Shown here: in pieces, positions 11,603-19,891 of the stretch
How positions within the stretch are numbered: the first letter of the stretch is position 1
Layout of the letters: the number at the start of each line of letters is the position of its first letter
NCBI RefSeq assembly: GCF_026341125.1
Contig: NZ_JAPEOR010000001.1
Location: 1,302,001-1,366,000 of the forward strand
Origin: Streptomyces sp. NBC_01142
GTDB lineage: Bacteria; Actinomycetota; Actinomycetes; Streptomycetales; Streptomycetaceae
DNA length: 64,000 nucleotides
Reading direction: 5' to 3'
Made by a program: the position numbers and the translations under genes
The notes under the pieces: generated by a model
Databases searched by the model: none
The model's input: the letters and a program-made list of their open reading frames with translations, nothing else
What the model was told of the DNA's origin: nothing

Positions 11603-11803
11603 CTGCCGGCCTCCCGCGGCTCGTCGGGCCCCGCTGGGGACACTCCCGGGCCCGAAGGGGTCTGGGGGAGTCCGGCTGCTCACGGCGTCCCGGCCGCGGC
11701 ACCCCACGCGTGGTCCTCCCACCTGTTCTGCCCGCACTGCTCTCATCCCAACATCGCCCCGCACACACGTTTCCCCTGGAGGGGGGTGGTCGTTGGGCGG
11801 TAC

Positions 11804-13030
11804 GTGAGACATGTACTGAAGCGGGCAGGGCACGGTACGGCCGTCGCCCTGACATGGGCAGGACTGATGGCCGGGCTGGCCGGCTGCACCGGCGGGGGGA
11901 TCGACATCGCCGGCAAGGCACGAGGATCCGAGGAAACGATCCGGGTCACCCCCGAGGACGGGGCGAGGGGGGTGCGCCCGGACGGCGAGTTCGAGGTGAG
12001 GCTGCCCAGCGGGCGGCTGGAACGGGTCAAGGTGATGCAGATCGAGGACGCGCAGCCCGTCGAGGTGCATGGGCGGGTTTCCGAGGACGGCCTGCGCTGG
12101 AACCCCGGGAAGGGCACCCGGCTCGAGCTGGCGGCGAAGTACAGCGTCGACGTAGTGGCGCTGGACGCACACGGTCGCCGCTCGGCGCGCCACACCACCT
12201 TCACCACCTACGTCCCCGAGCGGCGCTTCATCGGCTACTTCAAGCCCGAGAACCGCTCGACCGTGGGCACCGGCATGATCGTCTCCTTCGGCTTCAACCG
12301 GGAGATCGAGAACCGCGCGGCGGTCGAGCGCGCCATCCGCGTCACCTCGGAGCCGCCGGTCGAGGTCGTGGGCCACTGGTTCGGCAAGGAGCGCCTGGAC
12401 TTCCGGCCGCGCGAGTACTGGAAGCCGGGCACCAGGGTCACGGTCGACCTGCGGCTGAGGGACGTCCAGGCGGCGCGGGACGTGTTCGGCATCCAGGACA
12501 AGAGAGTGTCCTTCACCGTCGGCCGCTCCCAGGTCTCACGGGTCGACGCGGCCAAGCACACCATGGAGGTACGGCGCGACGGCGAAGCCGTGGCGACCGT
12601 GCCGATCACGGCGGGAGGGTCCAAGACGCCGACGTACAACGGAAGGATGGTGGTCACGGAGATGCACGACGTGACCAGGATGAACGGTGCGACGGTCGGC
12701 TTCAAGAAACGGGACGGCAAGGGCGAGTACGACATCAAGGACGTACCGCACGCGCTGCGCCTGACCGCCTCCGGGACGTTCCTGCACGGCAACTACTGGG
12801 CTGCGCCCGAGACGTTCGGCTCGGCGAACGTCAGCCACGGCTGCGTCGGGCTGCTCGACAACAAGGGCGGCGGCGGGGACACCCCGGCCGGCTGGTTCTT
12901 CGACCGCACGCTGATCGGCGATGTCGTCGAAGTGTTCAACTCGCGGGACAAGACAGTCGCTCCCGACAACGGTCTGGGCGGCTGGAACATGGACTGGAAT
13001 CTCTGGAAGACGGGTTCCGCGCTGGGCTGA
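11804..13030 (+). CDS. L,D-transpeptidase lipoprotein (YkuD), copy 1
   Basis: 408 aa from GTG 11804; the frame is open far upstream but antisense to glgX. Type II signal with lipobox LAGC (Cys28). Two Ig-like repeats follow (IRVTPEDGARGVRPDGEF..., then FIGYFKPENRSTVGTGM...), then a YkuD domain with VSHGCVG and catalytic Cys347. Related enzymes (LdtMt2 type) make 3-3 cross-links in peptidoglycan outside the membrane. The next gene is a close paralogue in the same orientation, so this is a tandem duplication. An alternative start is GTG 11786. No strong ribosome site precedes either. Confidence 0.93.
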   Translation: MRHVLKRAGHGTAVALTWAGLMAGLAGCTGGGIDIAGKARGSEETIRVTPEDGARGVRPDGEFEVRLPSGRLERVKVMQIEDAQPVEVHGRVSEDGLRWNPGKGTRLELAAKYSVDVVALDAHGRRSARHTTFTTYVPERRFIGYFKPENRSTVGTGMIVSFGFNREIENRAAVERAIRVTSEPPVEVVGHWFGKERLDFRPREYWKPGTRVTVDLRLRDVQAARDVFGIQDKRVSFTVGRSQVSRVDAAKHTMEVRRDGEAVATVPITAGGSKTPTYNGRMVVTEMHDVTRMNGATVGFKKRDGKGEYDIKDVPHALRLTASGTFLHGNYWAAPETFGSANVSHGCVGLLDNKGGGGDTPAGWFFDRTLIGDVVEVFNSRDKTVAPDNGLGGWNMDWNLWKTGSALG

Positions 13031-13217
13031 CCCTCGCCGCTGACCTGCAAGGCCCGCACCGTCTCAAGTGAGCCCGCCGGACAAGTTGGGACTGAACGGT
13101 GACATCCGCGGGGAGTTCACGCGACGCGCGGTGTGATTGTCTATCGCCGTGCGTGCGTGAGGCGCGCGGGGGTGCGGGCCGTGGCGGGGCCAGGCCGTGC
13201 GAGGGGAGACGACCATT

Positions 13218-14474
13218 TTGAACGGGCAGCCGATATCCGGGGCATCGGCAGGGACCACAGGCGGGGACGGCGGACGCGGGCGCCGGGGCACCGCGTTGTC
13301 GGCTCTGGTGCTGGGGGCGTTGCTGGTGCTGGTGACGGCGTGCGGCGGCGGGGGATCCGACAAGGACAGCGCCGACAAGGGCAGGAAGGACGGGAAGGCC
13401 GAGAACGCGGCCTCCCAGGCGGTGGTCACCATCGCACCGAAGGACGGCGCCAAGTCGGTCGCCACGAGCGGCGCACTCAAGGTCACCGCGGCCAAGGGCA
13501 AGCTGTCGACGGTCACGGTCAAGGACGACAAGGGCACTCCGGTCGAGGGCAAGCTCGCCGCGGACGGCGCCAGCTGGCAGCCGCTGCAGCATCTCGCGGG
13601 CTCCACCAAGTACAAGGTGCACGCCATCGCGAAGGACTCCGAGGGCCGTGAGTCGGCGAAGGACGCCACCTTCACCACGCTGGTCCCGCAGAACACCTTC
13701 ATCGGTCACTACACGCCGGAGGACGGTGCGACCGTCGGCGTCGGCATGCCCGTCTCGATCAACTTCACCCGTGGCATCACCGACCCCGAGGCCGTCGAGA
13801 GGGCCATCAAGGTCACCGCGGAGCCGAACGTCCCGGTCGAGGGCCACTGGTTCGGCAACGACCGCCTCGACTTCCGCCCGGAGAAGTACTGGGCAGCGGG
13901 CACCAAGGTGACGGTGAAGCTGAACCTGGACGGCGTCGAGGGCCGTCCCGGGGTGTACGGCGAGCAGGCCAAGACGGTGAAGTTCACCATCGGCCGCAGC
14001 CAGGTCTCCACCGTGGACGCGAGCGCGCACACCATGAAGGTCGTACGGGACGGCAAGCAGATCAAGGACATCCCGATCACCGCGGGCGCGCCGTCGACGA
14101 CGACGTACAACGGCCAGATGGTCATCAGCGAGAAGTACAAGGTGACCCGGATGAACGGCGCCACCGTCGGCTTCGGCGGCGAGTACGACATCAAGGACGT
14201 GCCGCACGCGATGCGCCTGTCCACCTCGGGCACCTTCATCCACGGCAACTACTGGGCCTCGTCCGGGACGTTCGGATCGGCCAACGTCAGTCACGGATGT
14301 GTGGGTCTGCGGGACGCGCGCGGGGCGAACGACAACGGCACCCCGGCGGCGTGGCTCTTCGACAACTCGCTCATCGGCGACGTGGTGGTCGTGAAGAACT
14401 CCAAGGACAAGCTGATCGCGCCGGAGAACGGCCTGAACGGCTGGAACATGTCCTGGGCGGACTGGACCAAGTAA
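13218..14474 (+). CDS. L,D-transpeptidase lipoprotein (YkuD), copy 2
   Basis: 418 aa from TTG 13218, chosen because GGGGAG lies nine bases upstream; GTG 13197 is in frame but lacks a good ribosome site. Lipobox VTAC with Cys42 after a hydrophobic stretch, then a Gly/Ser/Asp/Lys-rich linker, two Ig-like domains (VVTIAPKDGAKSVATSG; FIGHYTPEDGATVGVGM) and a YkuD domain with VSHGCVG, Cys361. The domain order and many blocks (HWFG.(D/E)RLDFRP, SRVDA/STVDAS, TMEVR/TMKVV) match copy 1. Predicted periplasmic-face 3-3 peptidoglycan cross-linking enzyme. A strong hairpin terminator follows. Confidence 0.93.
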   Translation: MNGQPISGASAGTTGGDGGRGRRGTALSALVLGALLVLVTACGGGGSDKDSADKGRKDGKAENAASQAVVTIAPKDGAKSVATSGALKVTAAKGKLSTVTVKDDKGTPVEGKLAADGASWQPLQHLAGSTKYKVHAIAKDSEGRESAKDATFTTLVPQNTFIGHYTPEDGATVGVGMPVSINFTRGITDPEAVERAIKVTAEPNVPVEGHWFGNDRLDFRPEKYWAAGTKVTVKLNLDGVEGRPGVYGEQAKTVKFTIGRSQVSTVDASAHTMKVVRDGKQIKDIPITAGAPSTTTYNGQMVISEKYKVTRMNGATVGFGGEYDIKDVPHAMRLSTSGTFIHGNYWASSGTFGSANVSHGCVGLRDARGANDNGTPAAWLFDNSLIGDVVVVKNSKDKLIAPENGLNGWNMSWADWTK

Positions 14475-14498
14475 CGGTCTTCTTCCGGCTGCTCCTCG

Positions 14499-14535
14499 TA
14501 CGGCCCGGTGCTGTGACACACAGCACCGGGCCGTA
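14499..14535 (+). terminator. Hairpin terminator after L,D-transpeptidase copy 2
   Basis: Perfect 17-bp inverted repeat (tacggcccggtgctgtg and its complement) with a three-base loop, 24 bp after the stop. No U-tract, as is usual in Streptomyces. Confidence 0.88.
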
Positions 14536-14563
14536 CTGCGTTAACCACCACTAACCTGCTGCC

Positions 14564-14671
14564 ATGACTGTGCTGCATCTCCCGGGGGACAACCCCCGGA
14601 CCCCCGCCAGGCTGCATCTCCCGGGGGACGACCCCCGGACCCCCGCGAGGAAAGGCAGGCGCACCCCGTGA
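14564..14671 (+). CDS. Possible leader peptide (35 aa) of repeat sequence, coupled to enoyl-CoA hydratase
   Basis: ATG 14564 opens a 35-codon frame whose TGA overlaps the GTG start of the next gene (GTGA). The peptide is almost wholly two copies of LHLPGD(N/D)PRTPAR, because the frame crosses a 39-bp tandem DNA repeat. No ribosome site precedes the ATG. It may be a translated leader for coupling, or an accident of the repeat. Confidence 0.3.
   Translation: MTVLHLPGDNPRTPARLHLPGDDPRTPARKGRRTP
14572..14649 (+). repeat. 39-bp tandem repeat, two copies, with internal hairpin
   Basis: Two near-identical 39-bp units starting at 14572 and 14611. Each contains cccgggggac(a/g)acccccgg, itself a small stem-loop. 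They sit between the terminator and the enoyl-CoA hydratase start, so they form its 5' leader. Similar GC-rich hairpin repeats are scattered in Streptomyces genomes. Confidence 0.85.
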
Positions 14672-15435
14672 CCGTTGCACTCGAGGTCTCCGAAGGCGTC
14701 GGCACCATCCGACTGGACCGCCCGCCGATGAACGCTCTGGACATCGCTGTCCAGGACCGGCTGCGTGAGCTCGCCGAGGAGGCGGCCCGCCGTGACGACG
14801 TACGGGCCGTGATCCTGTACGGCGGCGAGAAGGTGTTCGCGGCCGGTGCGGACATCAAGGAGATGCAGGCCATGGACCATACAGCGATGGTCGTACGGTC
14901 CCGTGCCCTGCAGGACTCGTTCACCGCCGTCGCCCGCATCCCCAAGCCCGTCGTCGCGGCTGTCACCGGCTATGCGCTCGGCGGCGGCTGTGAGCTCGCG
15001 CTCTGCGCCGACTTCCGTATCGCCGCGGACAACGCCAAGCTCGGCCAGCCGGAGATCCTGCTCGGCCTGATCCCGGGCGCCGGCGGCACCCAGCGGCTCT
15101 CCCGGCTGATCGGCCCGTCCAAGGCCAAGGACCTGATCTTCACCGGCCGTATGGTGAAGGCGGACGAGGCGCTCGCACTCGGTCTGGTGGACCGCGTCGT
15201 TCCGGCCGCCGAGGTGTACGAGCAGGCGCACGCCTGGGCCGCGAAGCTCGCCCAGGGGCCCGCCCTCGCGCTGCGTGCGGCCAAGGAGTCCATCGACGCG
15301 GGCCTGGAAACGGACATCGAAACCGGCCTGGCCATTGAACGCAACTGGTTCGCGGGTCTGTTCGCGACGGAGGACCGCGAGCGGGGAATGCGCAGCTTTG
15401 TCGAGGAGGGGCCGGGCAAGGCCAAGTTCCTCTGA
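14668..15435 (+). CDS. Enoyl-CoA hydratase/isomerase family protein
   Basis: 255 aa, full crotonase length. GTG start with GAGGAAAGG about 12 bases upstream. Crotonase features: VFAAGADIKEMQ (first oxyanion-hole segment), GYALGGGCELALCADFRIA (second segment and first catalytic Glu), then QPEILLGLIPGAGGTQRLSR with the second catalytic Glu. This points to syn-hydration of 2-enoyl-CoA thioesters in fatty acid beta-oxidation, cytoplasmic. No thiolase or dehydrogenase lies nearby, so substrate chain length cannot be set. Single gene with an unusual repeat-bearing leader. Confidence 0.93.
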   Translation: MTVALEVSEGVGTIRLDRPPMNALDIAVQDRLRELAEEAARRDDVRAVILYGGEKVFAAGADIKEMQAMDHTAMVVRSRALQDSFTAVARIPKPVVAAVTGYALGGGCELALCADFRIAADNAKLGQPEILLGLIPGAGGTQRLSRLIGPSKAKDLIFTGRMVKADEALALGLVDRVVPAAEVYEQAHAWAAKLAQGPALALRAAKESIDAGLETDIETGLAIERNWFAGLFATEDRERGMRSFVEEGPGKAKFL

Positions 15436-15617
15436 TCGCACCCGCGTTGGACACTTCCGAGTGGAAGGTCAATCCGGTGCGCAGCTTAGCGGAGGCTTAA
15501 AGAAGCCTTAAGGCGGAGCGGCCACATATGCTTGGCGATCATTCGCATACAAGGCGTTGGTGCAGCTCAGAATGGGTATTAGGCCCCGCGGACTGCCACC
15601 GTCATATGCCATTACCT

Positions 15618-15644
15618 GCCCCCGGAATAACTCATTCCGGGGGC
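15618..15644 (+). terminator. Hairpin between enoyl-CoA hydratase and anti-sigma-like gene
   Basis: Perfect 11-bp stem (gcccccggaat / attccgggggc) with loop aactc. It lies 183 bp after the hydratase stop and 54 bp before the next start, so it could end the first message or sit in the leader of the second. Confidence 0.55.
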
Positions 15645-15697
15645 CCTATTCCCGTGGAACGGCCCCGCAAGGCGCGTGTTACGGCCATGATGGGGGC

Positions 15698-16201
15698 ATG
15701 GCGGGCCTGGAGGGTGTGGAGCAACCGCGGCAGCGCGGCAGCGCTACCGCCGCGCGGTGGGTGCCGGCCGTCGAGGACGAACGGGCACTCAAGGCGCTGG
15801 AGTTGTTCGGCGATCCCACGGACGAGGAAATCCGCCTGCCCTCCCGCCCCGAATCCGCCGCCACCGCGCGACGGCTGACCCAGTGTGTGGTGCTGCGCCA
15901 GTGGGCGCTCTCCGCGCAGACCGCCGAGCATGCGGTCCTGCTCGTCTCGGAGCTCGTCGGCAACGCGGTACGTCATACCGGCGCGCGCGTCTTCGGTCTG
16001 CGCATGATGCGCCGGCGCGGCTGGATCCGGATCGAGGTACGTGATCCCTCGCGCGGCCTGCCCTGTCTGATGCCGGTTCAGGAGATGGACGTCAGCGGCC
16101 GGGGGCTGTTCCTGGTCGACAAGCTCTCCGACCGATGGGGCGTGGATCTGCTGCCCCGCGGCAAGACCACCTGGTTCGAGATGCGGGTCTCCGAGCGCTG
16201 A
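15698..16201 (+). CDS. Anti-sigma-factor-like ATP-binding protein (HATPase_c_2)
   Basis: 167 aa from ATG 15698; the frame is open further upstream (from 15557) but with a non-coding-looking N-terminus. Shows the small GHKL fold of SpoIIAB/RsbW-type regulators: N-box ELVGNAVRHTGA, G1 box EVRDPSRGLP, G2 box SGRGLFLVDKLSDRWG. In Streptomyces, dozens of such proteins act as anti-sigma kinases or orphan regulators. No sigma or anti-anti-sigma gene is adjacent, so the partner is unknown. Cytoplasmic. Followed closely by a terminator. Confidence 0.88.
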   Translation: MAGLEGVEQPRQRGSATAARWVPAVEDERALKALELFGDPTDEEIRLPSRPESAATARRLTQCVVLRQWALSAQTAEHAVLLVSELVGNAVRHTGARVFGLRMMRRRGWIRIEVRDPSRGLPCLMPVQEMDVSGRGLFLVDKLSDRWGVDLLPRGKTTWFEMRVSER

Positions 16202-16216
16202 AGCACCCCGGAAACA

Positions 16217-16243
16217 CAGAAGCCCCCTGAGCGGGGGCTTCTG
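16217..16243 (+). terminator. Terminator of the anti-sigma-like gene
   Basis: Perfect 11-bp stem (cagaagccccc / gggggcttctg), five-base loop tgagc, 15 bp after the stop codon. Confidence 0.88.
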
Positions 16244-16570
16244 CGGAGCGCTGTGGATCGGGGGGGTGTATCCACGGCTCGTTTCAAACGACCTGGCCCG
16301 GGTCAATGGGGGTCGCGTCATCGACTATGGCAGACGAAGGGCTCACCGCCAAAAGCCCATACTCGGGCGTAGTCGGCAAAAAGTGACGTAGCGGAAGTGA
16401 ATCGTAGGCGAACTGACCTACCGGCCTAGTAAATGCTGAGTAAATATGCTCAGTGTCGGGTGTTTCATCGATGCGTTCATCCCGGGGGGCCCGGGAGGGG
16501 CGTGACTCGAAACATCATAAATTGGGTCAATCGTTATTTTTTGCTCGCTTCGCCCCTACTGTGCATTTCC
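16244..16570 (+). other. Intergenic region with AT-rich promoter-like stretch
   Basis: About 330 bp without a convincing gene. The stretch 16420-16550 is strikingly AT-rich for this genome (aaatgctgagtaaatatg, cataaattggg, gttattttttgc). It includes a short inverted repeat ctgag-N8-ctcag (16436-16453). It is probably the promoter/regulatory region of the deacetylase-like lipoprotein gene. No exact -35/-10 pair could be fixed. Confidence 0.5.
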
Positions 16571-17356
16571 GTGACCTCGATCGACCGCCGCGGCACACTG
16601 CGCGCGGGGGTGGGGGCTGCCCTCACGGGCGTCCTCGCCACGGGCTGCACCGACGGCGGCCCCTCCCCGGCGCAGCCCGCACCGCCCGCCACACCGTCCC
16701 GGCCTTCCCGCAGACCCCGTCCCGCATCCGCACCCGGCCCCCGCCCCTTCCCGGGGCAGCCCGTCGAGATCGAGCACGGACCCCGCGACCGCGACCGGGT
16801 GGCCCTCACCTTCCACGGTCACGGCGATCCGGCCACCGCCAGGGCCGTCCTCGCCGAGGCCGAGCGGGCCGGCGCCCGTATCACCGTGCTTGCCGTCGGC
16901 AGTTGGCTCGACACGTACCCGGAGCTCGCGCGCCGGATCCTCGACGGCGGCCACGACCTCGGCAACCACACCCATCGCCACCTGAGCATCTCGACGATGT
17001 CCGCGACACAGGCGTACGCCGAGATCAGCGACTGCGCCGAACGGCTGCGGCAGCTCACCGGGTCGATCGGCACCTGGTTCCGCCCCTCGCGCACGCAGTA
17101 CGCCACCCCTCTCGTCAGCAGGCTCGCCCGCCGGGCCGGCTACCCGCACGTTCTCTCGTACGACGTCGACTCCCTCGACTTCACCTCACCCGGCGGTCCG
17201 GCCGTCGCCCGCAACGTCGTCGGGCAGACCCGGCGCGGGTCCGTGGTGAGCCTGCACTTCGGCTATGCGGACACGGTCGCCGCACTGCCGGCCCTCCTCG
17301 ACGGACTCGCCCACCGCGGCCTGCGCGCGGTGACCACCACGGAGCTGCTGATCTGA
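16571..17356 (+). CDS. NodB-like (polysaccharide deacetylase fold) lipoprotein lacking motif-1 aspartates
   Basis: 261 aa from GTG 16571 (alternative GTG 16502 with GGGAGG). Twin-arginine-like start DRRGTLRAG and lipobox LATGC, Cys26, then a Pro-rich linker (30-63). NodB-like domain follows: LTFHGHGDP (79-87) takes the place of motif 1 TFDDGP, so both catalytic/metal Asp are absent; motif 2 NHTHRH keeps the His pair; motif 3 FRPSRTQYA and a late SLHFG are present. Either a variant metal site or a non-catalytic carbohydrate-binding role. The stop overlaps the start of the beta-propeller gene by one base, so both exported lipoproteins are made together. Confidence 0.85.
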   Translation: MTSIDRRGTLRAGVGAALTGVLATGCTDGGPSPAQPAPPATPSRPSRRPRPASAPGPRPFPGQPVEIEHGPRDRDRVALTFHGHGDPATARAVLAEAERAGARITVLAVGSWLDTYPELARRILDGGHDLGNHTHRHLSISTMSATQAYAEISDCAERLRQLTGSIGTWFRPSRTQYATPLVSRLARRAGYPHVLSYDVDSLDFTSPGGPAVARNVVGQTRRGSVVSLHFGYADTVAALPALLDGLAHRGLRAVTTTELLI

Positions 17357-18543
17357 TGCACCCGACGACTCCCTTCCCCACGCGGACCACCGCGCTGCTC
17401 GCCGGCGCCCTCCTCGCCCTGCTCGCGGGCTGCGGCTCGCCCGCCGAGACGACGCAGGCGCGGGGCACCGACGCCGCCGTGCCGCCCGTCAAGCCCGAGA
17501 AGACCGTGTCGCGCGGACTGCCCGGCATGCCGCCGGTGCTCGATCCGGACGACGTCTACGCGGCCGACCGGCCGAACCTGCTCTCACCCACGGTCAGGGG
17601 CTTCCCGTCCCGGGTGTACGTCCCCAACACCAACTCCAACACCGTCTCGGTCATCGACCCCACGACGTACAGGGTCATCGAGACGATCCCGGTCGGCGCC
17701 CAGCCGCAGCACGTCGTCCCCTCCTGGGACCTGAAGACCCTCTGGGTCAACAACAACCGGGGGCATACGCTCACCCCCATCGACCCGGCCACCGGGGTCG
17801 CGGGCAAACCGGTCGAGGTGCACGACCCGTACAACCTCTACTTCACGCCGAACGGCAAGTACGCCGTCGTGATGGCCTCCCTGGACCGCGAGCTCGTCTT
17901 CCGCGACCCGCACACCATGGACCGGATCAAGAGGGTGCCCGTCTCCTGCTACGGCGTCAACCACGCCGACTTCTCCGCCGACGGCCGGTACTTCATCGTC
18001 TCCTGCGAGTTCTCCGGCGAGCTGCTGAAGGTCGACACCGAGAAGATGGAGGTCATCGGCCAGCAGAAGCTGCCGTTCGGCGGCGCGATGCCGCAGGACG
18101 TGAAGATCTCGCCGGACGGCAGGACCTTCTACATCGCCGACATGATGGCCCACGGCATGTGGGTGCTCGACGGGGAGAAGTTCACCACCCCCCGGCTGCT
18201 GCCCACCGGCAAGGGCTGTCACGGCCTCTACATCGGCCGTGACTCCCGGGAGATGTACATCACCAACCGCGGCGAGGGCTCCGTCTCGGTCTTCGACTTC
18301 AAACAGAACGAGCTGACCAGGAAGTGGCGGCTGCCGGACGGCGGCAGCCCGGACATGGGCGGTGTCTCGGCGGACGGCAACGTGCTGTGGCTGTCGGGGC
18401 GCTACGACTCCGAGGTGTACGCCATCGACACCAGGTCGGGTGAGCAGCTGGCCCGTATCGCGGTGGGCAGCGGCCCCCACGGACTGGCGGTCTATCCGCA
18501 GCCCGGCCGCTACTCGCTCGGCCACACCGGGATCTTCCGTTAG
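17356..18543 (+). CDS. YncE-like beta-propeller lipoprotein
   Basis: 395 aa, ATG overlapping the previous stop (TGATG). Lipobox LLAGC, Cys26, then a ~60-residue linker and repeated propeller blades of the YVTN/YncE type (RVYVPNTNSNTVSVIDPTTY, ETIPVGAQPQHVV, YAVVMASLDRELVFRDP, YFIVSCEFSGELLKVD, TFYIADMMAHGMWVLDG, MYITNRGEGSVSVFD, LWLSGRYDSEVYAID). These are surface-anchored seven-blade folds used for binding; no enzyme residues can be named. Co-translated with the deacetylase-like lipoprotein, suggesting a joint envelope function, perhaps in glycan handling. Ends at a bidirectional terminator facing the P450. Confidence 0.9.
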   Translation: MHPTTPFPTRTTALLAGALLALLAGCGSPAETTQARGTDAAVPPVKPEKTVSRGLPGMPPVLDPDDVYAADRPNLLSPTVRGFPSRVYVPNTNSNTVSVIDPTTYRVIETIPVGAQPQHVVPSWDLKTLWVNNNRGHTLTPIDPATGVAGKPVEVHDPYNLYFTPNGKYAVVMASLDRELVFRDPHTMDRIKRVPVSCYGVNHADFSADGRYFIVSCEFSGELLKVDTEKMEVIGQQKLPFGGAMPQDVKISPDGRTFYIADMMAHGMWVLDGEKFTTPRLLPTGKGCHGLYIGRDSREMYITNRGEGSVSVFDFKQNELTRKWRLPDGGSPDMGGVSADGNVLWLSGRYDSEVYAIDTRSGEQLARIAVGSGPHGLAVYPQPGRYSLGHTGIFR

Positions 18544-18580
18544 GCGACTGCCGGGCTCTGTCCCGGATCCCGCGACTCGG

Positions 18581-18611
18581 CCGGCGGGGCCGGACAGTCC
18601 AGCCCCGCCGG
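18581..18611. terminator. Bidirectional terminator between beta-propeller and P450 genes
   Basis: Perfect 10-bp inverted repeat (ccggcggggc / gccccgccgg) with an 11-base loop, placed between the convergent stops at 18543 and 18701. Confidence 0.8.
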
Positions 18612-18700
18612 TGATCGAGGACACGGCCGAAGGCCGTACGGGGCGGCCTCCGGTTACGGGAAGGGGCGGGCGGGGGAGCGGCCTTCGGCAGGACCCTGGC

Positions 18701-19891
18701 TCACCACAGCACCGGCAGCCGTTCCGGCAGTCGTTTGATGAACCCCGTACGCCACACCAACTGCTCTTCCGGGACGGCGAGCCGGAGCCCGGGCAGCCGG
18801 TCCACCAGCGCGGCCAGCGCCACCTCCGCGTGGGCGCGGCCGAGCGCGGAGGCCGGGCAGAAGTGCCGCCCGCCGCCGAAGGACAGATGGGGATTGTGCG
18901 TACGGTCCAGATCCAGGCGCTCAGGGTCCTTGAAGACCTCCGGGTCGAAGTTGGCGCCCTCGACCAGGACCAGTACCAACTCGCCCGCGCGGACCAGGAC
19001 GTCGCCGAGCTGTACATCGGCAAGGGCGAGGCGCGGCAGACCGTCGCCGATCGACAGGTTCCAGCGCAGCAGCTCGTCGACGGCGCGGCCCATCCGCTCC
19101 GGGCGCTCGCGCAGCGGGCCGATGAGCTCCGGACGCTGCAGCAGCGCCAGCACGGCCAGGACGAGGAAGGCGGAGGTGGAGACCGCCCCCGCACCGAACA
19201 GCGACACGGCGACCGCGCCGAGCATCTCGTCGGTCAGATGCGCCGACTCCTCGTCCTCCCGCAGTGCCGCCAACTGGCCGAGCAGGCCCGTGCGTTCGGA
19301 CTCCGGAACGTTCAGCCGCTCCACCATGTACTCAAGGTCCTTGTACCAGTTGAGCTGCGACCCCTCAAACGTGTGCGGGCTGGTCATGAAGGCGATGTCC
19401 AGACCGGACATCAGCCGTCGCCAGTCGCCGAACGGCACCCCGATCACCTTGCAGTGCAGCGCCGCCGAGAAGGGGTCGGCGAACCCCGCACGGAGGTCGA
19501 ACGGCGGGCCCTCGGCGAGCATCTGGCCGATCAGCTCATCGGCGGTGGCGCGCAGCCAGCCGTGCAGCCCTTCGCCCGCACGCGGGCTGAGTGCCTTCAT
19601 CACCGCCTGGCGCAGCCCCGCGCTGTTGATGTTGCCCATGTTGTTGACGACCTCGGGCGGGATCGTCAGCGCGTACTGCCGTGGCGCACCCGGGGCGGCC
19701 GTGTCCTTGAGGCTGAACCGTTCGTCCCCCAGCACCTGTTTGGCCAGCGGGTAACTGCTCACCAGCCAGGCGCTGTCCCCGGTGAGGGTGCGCACCCGGG
19801 CCACCGGCTGCTTCTCGCGCAGCCGGGCGCACTCCGCGGGGAGGACATCGCCTCGCCGGGAGAGCGGGAAGTCAAGCTGCTCGACGGTCAT
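18701..19891 (-). CDS. CYP121-like cytochrome P450 (predicted cyclodipeptide coupling enzyme)
   Basis: 396 aa from ATG 19891 (GGAAGGA upstream), exactly the CYP121A1 length as I recall it. ATG 19933 is an alternative. Heme ligand Cys345 in FGGGRHFCPASALGR. The I-helix reads FGAGAVSTS: Ser where most P450s have the proton-relay Thr, and no acidic residue before it, as in CYP121 (Ala233, Ser237). Other shared blocks are WLVSSY, VVNNMGNI, ALHCKV, RLATADIQVGDVLVR-like ALADVQLGDVLVR, LVLVLVEGANFDPE, QLVWRT and the ending PERLPVLW. CYP121 joins the two Tyr rings of cyclo(Tyr-Tyr) to form mycocyclosin. Pocket changes: Leu61 (Met62), Ile385 and Lys386 (Gln385, Arg386). Overlaps the cyclodipeptide synthase by 20 bp. 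No ferredoxin gene is adjacent. Confidence 0.93.
   Translation of the reverse strand: MTVEQLDFPLSRRGDVLPAECARLREKQPVARVRTLTGDSAWLVSSYPLAKQVLGDERFSLKDTAAPGAPRQYALTIPPEVVNNMGNINSAGLRQAVMKALSPRAGEGLHGWLRATADELIGQMLAEGPPFDLRAGFADPFSAALHCKVIGVPFGDWRRLMSGLDIAFMTSPHTFEGSQLNWYKDLEYMVERLNVPESERTGLLGQLAALREDEESAHLTDEMLGAVAVSLFGAGAVSTSAFLVLAVLALLQRPELIGPLRERPERMGRAVDELLRWNLSIGDGLPRLALADVQLGDVLVRAGELVLVLVEGANFDPEVFKDPERLDLDRTHNPHLSFGGGRHFCPASALGRAHAEVALAALVDRLPGLRLAVPEEQLVWRTGFIKRLPERLPVLW

Noticed and set aside
14572..14649. 39-bp repeat considered as an IS remnant or attachment site
   Set aside because: Only two tandem copies, no transposase or integrase, and no target duplication.
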